Shown here: positions 1 through 7,810 of the stretch, in pieces
How positions within the stretch are numbered: position 1 is the first letter of the stretch
How the letters are laid out: each line of letters begins with the position of its first letter
Origin: Nemertoderma westbladi
Lineage: Eukaryota > Xenacoelomorpha > Nemertodermatida > Nemertodermatidae
Direction of reading: 5' to 3'
NCBI GenBank assembly: GCA_032718475.1
Contig: JAUCBJ010005213.1
Span: 1-23,834, forward strand
Length of the DNA stretch: 23,834 nt
Notes under the pieces: model-generated
What the model saw: the letters and a program-made list of their open reading frames with translations, nothing else
Told to the model about the DNA's origin: nothing
Database searches by the model: none
Translations under genes and position numbers: made by a program

Positions 1-11
1 GGGGGGGGGGG
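1..11. repeat. Poly-G tract at the window edge
   Basis: Eleven G residues open the window. Five more long G or C homopolymers occur (7414-7428, 7768-7784, 8418-8429, 12125-12145, 22326-22346), several inside identifiable mobile elements. Confidence 0.8.
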
Positions 12-166
12 TACTCCGACCTTAAAACTTGATCTAGTGTTTATTGTCCATTACTTTATTATAATGATGTTATATTATTATTGTCTTCGTATTGTATATT
101 ATAATACAATACGATATTAAAAGTTACCCAAGTGAAGTACTATTGTAATAAAACAAATACACCCAC

Positions 167-343
167 CTTGTTGTTTAAAGCTTTTAACATAAGACTGCAT
201 TGGTATTCAGCTGTTAGACATTCAGGAATTGGTTTAATGAAGTCATCACTTGAGATTCGCCTGTGTGATTGAATTCTTAAAAAGGGTAAAATGTGTAAAT
301 AGAACCAAGGGAAGAAAGGATTGATTTTCAAATATTCATTCAT
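167..343 (-). CDS. ABCC4-like: First coding exon of a second ABCC4-like transporter gene (partial gene)
   Basis: A 59-codon open exon starts at ATG 343-341 and ends at 167, followed on the minus strand by a donor reading GTGGGTG. The peptide begins MNEYLKINPF and contains RRISSDDF and PIPE, which fits the cytosolic N-terminus of short MRP transporters (NP, then W, a basic/aromatic stretch, DD and PE) just before the first transmembrane domain. It is nearly identical to the exon at 18529-18705: I count 10 base differences in 177, six silent, with amino acid changes only at residues 16, 17, 49 and 52. Similarity stops about 15-20 bases into the intron and a few bases upstream of the ATG. The large downstream exon would lie left of base 1, so this gene is cut by the window. 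It could instead be an orphan exon; the intact frame and donor argue against decay. Confidence 0.72.
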
Positions 344-1321
344 AATTTTTCCTATTCTGGGACAGAAGTTCTAATTAATAACAATTTCTAAAAAGTAGAA
401 AATGTCATAAAAGTGTCATTTTAAAGTAGGCCTACAACATAGATAAAAATTTCATTTTAAATTACAAATGACATATATATGTTAAAAATGTTATAAAAAT
501 GCCATTTCGAAAGTACTTGAGAAGAACAAAGTCCTGAAATTTGTACTTTCAGTATGACATACACGAATGTACCGGAGTCAGCTACAATACGGCATATAGA
601 CAATGATCAACAAATAATTAATAAAGACAGAAGAAATAACGTAATTAATACAATATTGGATTTAATTTAATAATCGTAGTAGCAATATTATTTCATTTTA
701 TTGCCTTTTTTCTGTTCTGTTCATTAATTTACATACATGTTTAAGTTTTGCTTTGGGATGGTTTGTTGGCAGAATAAGTAGACCTATAAATACAATAGGC
801 TACTAAGTGCAATAAATAGGTAATTCCACTACTACTACTTATGGTTAAGTTGTGCTTAGGGTGTTGTTTTTTTTTTGGCAGAATATGTATGTATACAGTA
901 AGTGTTATAAATAGGTAATTCCACTACTACTACTAGTTGTGCTTAGGGTGTTTTTTTTTGGCAGAATATGTATGTAATACAGTAAGTGTTATAAATAGGT
1001 AAATCTACTATGACGTACATGTACGTACATTATACATACTAATTGGGTATAGAATACTTAGAAACCGTCAGAATTAATCACCAAAAATATTACCTTGGTG
1101 TATAACTGCTTTAATAACAATCAATATTGTTATGTTTTGAATAAAAAAATTTAATGAATGAATTGTCTGTAAAATACCATAATTAGCAGTTTATTATATT
1201 TTTCCCCATATTTTTCCAAGAATACTGACGGTACCTAAACTATAACACACTGTACCTGATTAATTAAACGTTTATACTTTATACTATACATTATACGGTA
1301 TACACTACAACACAACTTGCT
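344..1321. other. Upstream region of the left ABCC-like gene; AT-rich, no gene seen
   Basis: No open frame with recognisable content. This is the 5' side of the minus-strand exon at 167-343, so its promoter may be here, but I can point to no specific element. The stretch holds a diverged tandem repeat (812-1008) and a 14-base perfect palindrome, ACGTACATGTACGT, at 1013-1026. The remainder to 1321 is plain AT-rich DNA. Confidence 0.5.
812..1008 (+). repeat. Tandem repeat, about 85-95 bp period, with CTA and poly-T runs
   Basis: The phrase ATAAATAGG recurs at 812, 907 and 991. Between occurrences the same order is kept: CCACTACTACTACT, TTGTGCTTAGGGTGTT, a T run, then GGCAGAATATGTATGTA. A more diverged earlier unit (TTGGCAGAATAAGTA) is visible near 762-780. 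The length difference between units comes mainly from the CTA and T runs and a short deletion. Confidence 0.75.
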
Positions 1322-1688
1322 GACTGGGCGGAAAAGCCAACCAACCAAAGGTAGGGGGTTAAGTCAGAATCACCAGCCGATCGCCTCAATGGTTGGAAGG
1401 TCTATCATGATAAGCTCCTCAATAATGACAGGGTATTGCCTGATAACTTTATAGAAATAAAAGTGTCCGAGTCTGTACTCCCAGATATTCCAATTGGCGA
1501 TATCGCCTTTGCTGAAAAGAGCATTAAGACCAATCGTGCTAGTAGAGTAGATGGTGCTCCCCCTGAGATCTTTAAAACACCTGAGTGTTTGGAGCTCATT
1601 TCTGCCATCATTATAGACATGTACAGAACGAGATGATTCCCACAAGAAATGAAAACAAATAAGTTGGTGCCAGTTTCCAAGAAGGGCA
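1322..1688 (+). mobile_element. LINE-A fragment: linker and start of reverse transcriptase
   Basis: Sense-strand relic of a non-LTR retrotransposon. It aligns with the copy at 8640-9045 (shared phrases GGCCAACCAACCAAA, GACAGGGTATT, CTTGGTGCC or a close variant). The frame from 1436 to 1636 reads VDGAPPEIFK, matching the start of LINE reverse transcriptases where a GxDGxPPEVFK-type motif sits; KLVPVSKKG follows in another frame, matching the motif-1 KLVPIPKKG. The fragment ends at AAGAAGGGC, exactly where the TAG-type tail of the oppositely oriented fragment begins. An in-frame stop and a shift show it is dead. Clade not assigned. Confidence 0.8.
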
Positions 1689-2157
1689 CTACTACTACTA
1701 TAATTGGCCTGCTGCATTGAAACTGCACATTGAGATGATATGCTGGAAACAAAAATATTTTTGTCACCGCCATGCAATCCTAAATAATTGGCAAGCCCAA
1801 TGCAGCGTGCATTAAGAATGCTATGCCGGATTATCAACAAAGTTGCACCGCCACAACTCCTATATTCCCCATGACTTTCGCAAGATTGGCCGCATCTTCA
1901 AGGCCAGTCAGTGTTTTTAGGAGGCGTCTCACGAAAGTTATGGGTTGTCCACCATGCTTATTCACTCCATGAGGCTGCCAAAGCACAAGATTATGCACTG
2001 GCTGGTCCTCACGGCGAAAGCAATGTCCTGCAAAGCGGAGGCGACTTTGTTCTAGTGTCATAAGCTTGGGGGAACCAATGAGATACCTCCAATGTTATAT
2101 AGTATCTGGTTGGAGATGTGTTATCCTTGTACTTGACACAGTGAACCCGACGTAGCA
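1689..2157 (-). mobile_element. LINE-A fragment: C-terminal domain and 3' tail
   Basis: Minus-strand relic carrying the LINE-A C-terminus. The frame at 1834-2061 reads LRFAGHCFRRED, HNLVLWQPHG and GLEDAANLAKVMG, the conserved tail seen in the other copies here (20.2-20.5 kb, 9.6-9.9 kb). Its 3' end carries ATAGTAGTAGTAG (reverse complement of 1690-1702), the same TAG-repeat terminus as the other copies. Homology to the copy at 20.5 kb stops abruptly near 2155, where the hairpin-rich element begins. Confidence 0.82.
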
Positions 2158-2158
2158 T

Positions 2159-2940
2159 TGTGATGGGATCTTGGTTGGCGAGAGATCCCGACTGGTTAAC
2201 TTGGTGGTGGTTGATCCTACGCGCACGCTGGCTGACTGGTGGATGGACTTACTTGGCCGTAGGCCGGTTAATAAAGAGTTTGTTCGAACTTTACTTGTTG
2301 TTAATCGATTGACTATAGACTGATGAATAGTTACCGTTAGTGATAATAGCACAGCATAGTGGTTGAAACCTCTACTATAATGAATAAATGCCAACTGGTT
2401 ACACAATTAAAGACGGAAATACCAGGCTGACACGTTGCTGGCCTCCAGTCGATAAACTTGCCAAAACCCTGACATGTCCCATTGGCCAGTTGACCACGCC
2501 CTGTTCCTGCCTCCCTTAGGCCCTTAGTTGGCCTCTGTCCACTACTGGGGTGAATGGTTAATCCACTGCCCAGCTGGTTCCATTGCATCTTCATCTTACT
2601 GTTATGCCCTGTAGGATACCTTAGTAGCCAATGTGATAAATTGGCTCCCCCATTTTGTGGTTGTAATGCATAGCGGAATGGATCCGCTAACACTCCCCCC
2701 ATGCTATCTTCCTGGTGAGAAGATAGCATCAACTGTAGAGTGCGCTCCATTCCGGGGAATCCAATCTAGTATTGGATGTGGGGTGAAACTATTTTCACTG
2801 GGACCAGTCTCCCAATCTGGTCCCACTGGGTCTGATCTTACTACCCTTCCTTGGCAATGCCTTTGTTTTGGTATTGCAAGTATGCGGTCTCTCTATTTGG
2901 ACCACCGCATATTCCTCACCCAATTTTAAATTGGGTACCG
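2159..2940 (+). mobile_element. Hairpin-array element, copy 1 (putative LTR plus leader, class unknown)
   Basis: Begins TGTGATGGGATC, directly at the breakpoint of the LINE-A fragment, so 2159 looks like a true terminus. It shares a colinear series of blocks with 12516-11930 on the minus strand: TGTGAYGGGATC, GATCCCGACYGGT, AAAGAGTTTGTT (2273), TGAATAAATG (2381), CCCATTGGCYAGT (2478), and the TAGCGGA/TCCGCTA hairpin (2671). From 2626 to 2936 it is a run of short perfect inverted repeats. TG at the start and an AATAAA at about 2269 suggest an LTR followed by a structured leader, but no second LTR or gene was found, so the class is inference. Confidence 0.5.
2626..2936. repeat. Array of eight consecutive hairpins
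   Basis: Perfect inverted repeats, in order: 2626-2632/2640-2646 (7 bp); 2671-2677/2683-2689 (7 bp); 2701-2711/2719-2729 (11 bp, ATGCTATCTTC); 2760-2765/2771-2776 (6 bp); 2783-2788/2793-2798 (6 bp); 2799-2807/2817-2825 (9 bp, TGGGACCAG); 2881-2888/2904-2911 (8 bp); 2918-2926/2928-2936 (9 bp, ACCCAATTT). An imperfect one spans 2850-2880. An outer pairing, GGAATGGA at 2675 with TCCATTCC at 2746, encloses the 11-bp stem. Loops are 1 to 15 bases. Confidence 0.85.
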
Positions 2941-3629
2941 TTGGATCCGATCCGCAGGGCCCTAATTTCTTCACTTCTGACATGTCTCATTAATCCCATA
3001 GGACTCACCATCTTCCCCGACCCGCTCCCCACACTTCCCAGATGTTGTACCCATCACCGCTCAATTCATCCTACTCTCCCGGATGTTACGCCCCTCACCA
3101 CTCAACCCCAAATTCTCACACTCTTGTTGGGTTCCCCTAGTCTCGCATATGTCGTCACACATGTGATGACTGTGGTCCTTATAGTCTTGTCCAGTGATGT
3201 TCGTCTTGTTGCTGCATTCATGAATTCTGCCTTTAGATTACTTATTTTACTAATTTTAACCTCAAAACATCATTTTATATTGATAAAGTCGGTTACGATA
3301 TAATATCGACTATTTCGGTTAAGTTATGCTTTACTAAGGGTTTTGACGCCATCTAGTGCCATTATCTGCATTGCATAATCCAGCTTGTATATTTGCCTTA
3401 TTGGCTATGCTCCTTACTTATAAGCTTATATATAAGTACGATTAGTTCTGTGGTTTATTCACTCTTTTTGTTATTGTTGGACAGAAGAAATCGCATTGCC
3501 CATGCAGAGGCACTGATCCCCAGTCAGGTTTAATTGACTGGTGGTTAGTACAGGTCTAAGGTCTAAACTTAAAGAGTTATAATTGAATTATAATTATTTA
3601 TCGTTATATTGGATATTCTACTGGTAAAT
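2941..3629. other. Pyrimidine-rich then AT-rich stretch, no gene recognised
   Basis: 2990-3200 is C/T-rich on the plus strand. The longest frame here (2851-3303, plus) is leucine/threonine/proline-rich translation of that composition and has no recognisable domain. At 3420-3460 TATATATAAG is followed by TTAGTTCTGTGG, which could be a TATA-plus-initiator of a retroelement promoter, but nothing else supports it. This may be an extension of the hairpin element to the left or of the gypsy relic to the right. Confidence 0.4.
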
Positions 3630-3910
3630 TCAATTTGTCATTATTATCTGATTTACGTATGTCTTGATAGTGGTTCCATTTGCAGCCCGTAATGCTGAGT
3701 TGACATCTGGACATTTGCGTTCAGTTGAGTTTGGGGGAATCGCACTAATTTGGGCCCCACTATCAATAAGAAAACTACTAGTTTTTCCGTTCTGAGTTCC
3801 GGGTATGCAGAATACGGAGGATATATTCCCCGCCAAACTCACCGGGTTGTTCAACAGGCTTGCTAGTTTTCCGACTGTCCATGGTTGTTGTCCTGATTCT
3901 GCCATTCGCA
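3630..3910 (-). pseudogene. Ty3/gypsy-type retropepsin (protease) fragment
   Basis: The frame includes LIDSGAQIS (around 3745-3770), the DSG-type active site of gypsy aspartic proteases, followed by a polar stretch and AANGTTIKTY, matching the NGTxI flap-side region of these enzymes. A retropepsin of this kind cleaves the element's own polyproteins. The frame differs by one base from that of the gag region to its right, as is common at gag-pol junctions, although decay could also explain it. The reading frame ends at 3630, well short of a full pol; no reverse transcriptase or integrase of this element is in the window. Confidence 0.8.
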
Positions 3911-4804
3911 AGGTTTAGTACACTTCTGCGCTCTAGCACGGTATCTCCAGTGGTAATAGCACAGCGATCCTTGAGGATTGTACCGACCAACAGAACAGGA
4001 ATGGCTACGCGTGCGTCGGGATGTTGAGTAGTCGTCCGAACGCGTATTGTCTCAGTCAGTTGGACGGCCATGGCGGATTTCGTTCACTTCCAAGCGCAAT
4101 TCGTTAACAGTTTTTATGAGATCCTGTAGAACAGATGAGTTTTCCACAGCCGTTTGACCCGCAGCCGGAGGCAGACCAGAAATACCAGTACTAGTCGTTA
4201 GGTGGTTTACGTGGACTTCAGGTTGAGTCACTTCTATGACTTTATCAGCCATATCAGCTAGGGCTACTAAATCCGTGGTGGATGGACAGACAGCCAGAAT
4301 AGTTTGGACACTGGAAGGCAACTTCTGGATAAACAGATTTCGCATTAGTTGGGGTTCGACTGTAGCTGTCCCCAGTAATTGTTGCATGTGCCGTAGCACT
4401 TGAGAGGGCTTCCTATCTCTGAGTTCCTCGGTTGACAATAACTGCTTAAGGCGTGCTGTCTCGGAAGCAGCTAATCGACGAACCATAGCAGTCCGTAGAT
4501 GAGAAAATGGTTCTGTAGGATGCGGTTGCAAAATTAAATCGCGAACCTCGGCTGCTGACTCGGGATTCAAGGAAGAAATAACATGATAGAACTTCGTGTT
4601 CTCCGTAGTAATTCCGTTAGTCGCGAATTGGGCCTCAGCCTGGCTAAACCAAAGCTCTGGGTCTGCTGGTCAGAAAGGAGGAAGTTTAATTGCAACACGA
4701 GCTAATGCCATTGGGTTGGTGAGAACTGTGGGATCCGAACTGCTGCCCGCCGTCACTGTTGTAGCTTTATTTATTGTTGTAGTTGGTGGTGTAGTGGTCA
4801 TCAT
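3863..4804 (-). pseudogene. Ty3/gypsy gag relic with two in-frame stops
   Basis: One frame runs from ATG 4804 leftwards through LRHMQQLLGT and ALADMADKVIE, typical of the capsid region of invertebrate gypsy Gag, to a C-X2-H-X9-C-X3-C knuckle (first Cys codon 3961-3959, last 3910-3908). The N-terminal part is rich in Thr. The frame is broken by TGA at 4672-4670 and TGA at 4054-4052 and ends in TAG near 3865. The protease follows in a shifted frame. Gag would form the intracellular particle of the retrotransposon. The element is dead as it stands: no LTR pair and no pol downstream of the protease. Confidence 0.8.
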
Positions 4805-4816
4805 TATAATATTTTG

Positions 4817-5611
4817 TTAACTTAAAGCAATGCAAATTACAGACTTAATTACACTCTCTAAATTCATTCGCCTCTCTCTTGGCCCACTCTCTATGCTCAT
4901 TCGCCTCTCTCTTGGCCCACTCTCTATGCTCATTCGCCTCTCTCTTGGCCCACTCTCTATGCTCATTTGCCTCTCTCTCTCTTCTTCCTTCACGGCCCGC
5001 TCTCTACACTCATTCACCTCTCTCTTGGCCCACTCTCTATACTCATTCGCCTCTCTCTTGGCGCACTCTATACTAATTTGCCTCTCTCTTGGCCCACTCT
5101 CTATGCTCATTCGCCTCTCTCTTGGCGCACTCTCTATACTCATTTGCCTCTCTCTTGGCCCACTCTCTATGCTCATTCGCCTCTCTCTTGGCCCACTCTC
5201 TATGCTCATTCGCCTCTCTCTCTCTGCTTTCTCTGCTTCCTTCACGGCCCACTCTCTACACTCATTCACCTCTCTCTCAGCCCACTCTCTATACTCATTC
5301 GCCTCTCTCTTAGTCCACTCTCTATGCTCATTCGCCTCTCTCTCTGCCTTTTCTGCTTCCTTCATGGCCTGCTCTCTACACTCATTCGCCTCTCTCTCGT
5401 CTTTCTCATACACTCTTGCCAACTCCCATTCCCTCTCTAAGGAAGCGCTTTCCTCCTCTAAACGCTGTTCCAACTCCTTTTGATCCAATGCAAGCAGTTT
5501 ACTTGACACTCCGCATCTATTTCTAACACCCTTCTTGCTTTTATGGAGCATATGGCGGACTTTTTGGTTACAATGGATTACTAATTTTACTGGCCATTTT
5601 GGCCCTACCAA
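4817..5611 (-). CDS. Hypothetical coiled-coil repeat protein or retroelement-associated frame
   Basis: An open frame of 264 codons. The first about 60 residues are not repetitive (KSKKGVRNRCGV, then LLALDQKELEQRLEEESA), then a charged Glu/Arg/Ala helix-forming region made by the 33-bp minisatellite. The helical heptad-like composition predicts a coiled coil in the REANEHREWAK frame; where the frame slips, the peptide becomes Met/Ser/Pro-rich and helix would be lost. The frame ends next to the gypsy gag start (4804), so it may be a domain once belonging upstream of that element, or an unrelated gene fragment. I do not recognise a family. Long open length alone is weak evidence because the repeat is stop-free in several frames. 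Confidence 0.35.
   Translation of the reverse strand: MVGPKWPVKLVIHCNQKVRHMLHKSKKGVRNRCGVSSKLLALDQKELEQRLEEESASLEREWELARVYEKDEREANECREQAMKEAEKAEREANEHREWTKREANEYREWAEREVNECREWAVKEAEKAERERRMSIESGPRERRMSIESGPRERQMSIESAPRERRMSIESGPRERQISIECAKREANEYREWAKREVNECRERAVKEEERERQMSIESGPRERRMSIESGPRERRMSIESGPRERRMNLESVIKSVICIALS
4860..5400. repeat. 33-bp minisatellite, about 15 units, coding-compatible in several frames
   Basis: The unit on the plus strand contains ATTCGCCTCTCTC, TTGGCCCACTCTC and TATGCTC. Variants with extra CT repeats and a CTTCCTTCACGGCC or similar insert occur at about 4972-5010, 5216-5262 and 5342-5382. On the minus strand a unit reads REANEHREWAK (11 residues) in one frame and a RMSIESGPRER-type peptide in another; plus-strand frames are also open. 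CT-dinucleotide length changes in the longer variants move the minus-strand frame between these two readings without making a stop. Confidence 0.88.
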
Positions 5612-5816
5612 CGGATGACACCGAATCCTCTGGGTTTACTTCGGTCTCAGTGTCGTTCGAACCCACCCATCCCACTAACTTAATCCCCCGTATATCCACC
5701 AGATATGGCCCCATGTACACTCTGTCTATATCAATAACTCCAGATCGCTTCAGTTCAAAGAGTATGGTGGCGACCTCCCTGGCTCTCTGGTTCACCAGTT
5801 CTCCCTGCCAAAATCA
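5568..5816 (-). CDS. Unidentified short frame, probably the N-terminal part of the neighbouring broken gene
   Basis: The frame opens after a TGA near 5817 and includes GELVNQRAREVATILFEL, then DIDRVYMGPYLVDIRG, and ends at 5568. The middle (a short amphipathic helix followed by alternating hydrophobic residues) looks like a folded domain rather than random translation, and codon composition is less AT-rich than the surroundings. It has no ATG at its start; GTG at 5795 is only a formal start. It overlaps the 264-codon frame by 44 bases in a different frame, so one frameshift near 5590-5610 may separate the two halves of a single ancestral coding region. Function unknown. Confidence 0.35.
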
Positions 5817-5829
5817 GGCTAAATACTGA

Positions 5830-6245
5830 CAGTGTTTATTGCACTCACTGATTTTTGACATCAGTTTGGTTTGGTTTACCTTGTGGTTTCTCTTCCCTTC
5901 GTTGAGGAGACTCCGGGCGGCGTTGTAACCCCTCGTCAATTGTTGACCTTCGGTGACATCCTCATCTTGGACCTCATGGTTGTCATACCATCAGCCTGCC
6001 TGTCACCATTCTGTCAGGCCAAGCACCACCTGTAGCGGAGCCCCATGTTGGCTGGTGGTCCGAGTACAATCGCCGTCATCCACTCACGTCTGTCGTCTCC
6101 AAGCACCCGTCCGCTTTCCTTTTCTCCAACCGACCTATCACCCTGTGACAGATCCGGTACAGCAGGCGGTACTGCTGGGTCGTAGCGTCCCGGATGGTTA
6201 CTTCCCTCTCACTGGGAGTACGCAGTGGTGTATTTTCACTCTATA
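5830..6245. other. GC-richer stretch without a recognisable gene
   Basis: Composition differs from the AT-rich neighbours. The plus-strand frame 5953-6246 (97 codons) is Ser/Pro/Val-rich and matches nothing I know. It may be the remaining 5' part of the element containing the gag and repeat regions. Confidence 0.35.
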
Positions 6246-6252
6246 AGACATA

Positions 6253-6387
6253 ATAATATCGAGAGTAAAAATATCGAGAGTAAAAATATCGAGAGTAAAA
6301 ATATCGAGAGTAAAAATATTGATGAGTAAAAATATCGAGAGTTAAAATATCGAGAGTAAAAAATATTGTGAGTAAAAATATTGTGAG
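6253..6387. repeat. 15-bp tandem repeat, about nine units
   Basis: Unit ATATCGAGAGTAAAA repeats at 6256, 6271, 6286 and 6301; later units carry small changes (GATGAG, TTGTGAG) and 15-16 base spacing. The array lies just upstream of the SINE. Confidence 0.88.
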
Positions 6388-6460
6388 CATTTTATTTATA
6401 ATTATGGCACAATATTGCACAGTGCACAGGGTACAATGGTGCAAGTCGCACCTATTTATT

Positions 6461-6719
6461 GTCGCAGTGTCCGAGTGGATACGGTGCCTGAACTGCTTAC
6501 ACAATAGTGTTTGGTGGCGCAGGTTCGATATCCGACTAAAGGCTGTAGAAATTTCGCACTGTTGTGTCCCTAGGCAAGACACTTTAGACATTAGTGCCTA
6601 CGTCAACCCAGCGGTATAATGGGAACCTGGCTTTGCTGGGGTAATGATAATAAAAGCGCTTTGAGTATGTTGAGCGTAGAAAAGCGCTATAAATAACCAA
6701 TATTATTATATTATTATAA
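6461..6719 (+). mobile_element. tRNA-Ser-derived SINE with an L2-type 3' tail
   Basis: The head (6461-6533) resembles a tRNA-Ser gene: GTCGCAGTGTCCGAGTGG covers the A box and AGGTTCGATATCC (6521-6533) the B box, the internal RNA polymerase III promoter. It is followed by a tRNA-unrelated core (CTAGGCAAGACACTTTA, CCCAGCGGTATAATGGG) and a 3' end with AAAGCGCTTTGAG ... GAAAAGCGCTATAAATA and a TATTATTATA microsatellite. That hairpin-forming AGCGCT end is characteristic of L2/CR1-type LINEs, whose enzyme is expected to mobilise it. The tRNA part is too diverged to be a tRNA gene. No clear target duplication was found. Confidence 0.82.
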
Positions 6720-7413
6720 GTCCAAATAAATTCAATTATATATCTTGGGTACCCATTGACCATTTTTATTATACTTTCTAGTTTTTGCTATCTTTTTTAA
6801 ATACATAGAAGATGTGCTAGCCATCAAGTTTGATAAATATTTTTATTCTAGAACACATTTTTTTGGTTCTAAATCACATATTTAATTTTTCATACTAGAC
6901 TACTTTTTCATACTTTTTTTATAAATGTTACAGAAAACGTGTCAGCTACCAATTTTAATAAATAGTTTTGTTCTACAAACAAGGCCGTCGTAATACCAGG
7001 CCTGCTCATTACATTCTAGAAAACCTCGATCAGCTGATATAAGAAGTCATAGTTTTTGGCATTTTATTATTGCTGGAGGGTAAAATACCATTATTTAGAA
7101 GTTATGTTATAGTTTACTTGCCAACTCCCGAAAATTGAGTTTAGTCCAAAGTTTAGGTTGGCATCCACCTGATTTTTGTACTTCAAGACATGGCCGGATG
7201 CCACCTCTGCATTTCCTGATTTAATGCCTTTTTCTGCTCAAAAATGGGTTTTTACGATTTTAGGAAACAAGTTCATGGTGAATGTTAGTGAATCTCATCT
7301 CTTAACCAGTGTAGATATTGAAAGTTAATTCAAATGCAGCAATGTTATCCTGAAACTGTTATAAACACTTTGGTAAAGAAGAAAATGTCAAATTTGATAG
7401 CGTCGAATGTCAT
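6720..7413. other. AT-rich stretch without a gene
   Basis: No open frame of interest. Two similar phrases, GTGCTAGCCATCAAGTTTGA (6813 on) and GTGTCAGCTACCAATTTTAA (about 6938 on), each followed by TAAATA and a TTCTA, suggest an old duplication of about 125 bp. The rest shows nothing. Confidence 0.5.
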
Positions 7414-7428
7414 CCCCCCCCCCCCCCC
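7414..7428. repeat. Poly-C tract (15)
   Basis: Fifteen C residues, mirrored by 17 G residues at 7768-7784 on the other side of the MITE. The two could pair in single-stranded form across about 340 bases. Confidence 0.85.
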
Positions 7429-7458
7429 ATCGGGCACCATAAATATCGACCTACCTAA

Positions 7459-7751
7459 AGCCCCATTCATTCACATCCAACGGTGCGTGAGCGGTGAGTG
7501 AGAGTGAGTAGTCTGGCAGTATTGAAGTGGTAAGCCAGCAATTCACTACCCGGAGCCCGTTCACACCCAACGGTACAGTTGCGGTAACTGATTGTCTATC
7601 TATCGACTGGAATTCAACAGGAAATTACATTAATTGTTTTAACATTGTTTAAATGGGCTGCGGTAAACCGCGCGGTTTAGCGCACACCTAGACCTGTTGG
7701 GTCGTTCACAGTCAGCGGTGTACTTGCGTTCCGTTGGATGTGAACGGGCCT
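7459..7751. mobile_element. Harbinger-type MITE with TAA target duplication
   Basis: Left end AGCCCCATTCATTCACATCC then AACGG; right end, reverse complemented, AGGCCCGTTCACATCCAACGG minus its last base. The ends match apart from a 4-base TTCA insertion and a few changes. TAA flanks both sides (7456-7458 and 7752-7754), the 3-bp target duplication typical of PIF/Harbinger elements. At 293 bp it has no transposase and must be non-autonomous. A third terminus-like stretch, AGCCCGTTCACACCCAACGG, lies inside at about 7556, suggesting a nested or internally duplicated end. Confidence 0.78.
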
Positions 7752-7810
7752 TAACCCTATTACCACTGGGGGGGGGGGGGGGGGAATCGGCCCCTTCCTA
7801 GTTTTTAATT
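7752..7810 (+). mobile_element. Possible second piggyBac-like terminus
   Basis: TTAACCCTATTACCACTGG leads into a 17-G run and then AATCGGCCCCTT. The first bases match the left end of the element at 21313 (TTAACCCTATTTTACCATTG), and the G run plus AAT recalls that element's right end read in reverse (TTAACCCTTTTTGGCCCGAG, then G run, then AATT). The matching interior at 10.1-10.5 kb is in the same reverse orientation, so the LINE-A copy at 8.04-9.96 kb may have inserted inside this relic. Suggestive only. Confidence 0.4.

Noticed and set aside
1370-1840. 156-codon minus-strand frame
   Set aside because: It is antisense to the LINE-A plus fragment and crosses the tail-to-tail junction.
2337-3303. 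Frames at 2337-2750 (minus) and 2851-3303 (plus) as genes
   Set aside because: They lie across the hairpin array and C/T-rich DNA; no domain, and composition alone explains their openness.
3310-3560. A solo LTR with TATA box near 3428
   Set aside because: No matching second copy, no TG..CA ends with target duplication, and its orientation is opposite to the neighbouring gag relic.
4830-5483. 217-codon plus-strand frame rich in Leu, Ser and Cys (and two overlapping ones)
   Set aside because: It is the reverse side of the 33-bp minisatellite; the repeat is stop-free in several frames, and there is no domain outside it.
6461-6533. A genuine tRNA-Ser gene
   Set aside because: Stem pairing is poor, there is no proper acceptor-stem closure, and the sequence continues into a SINE core and tail.
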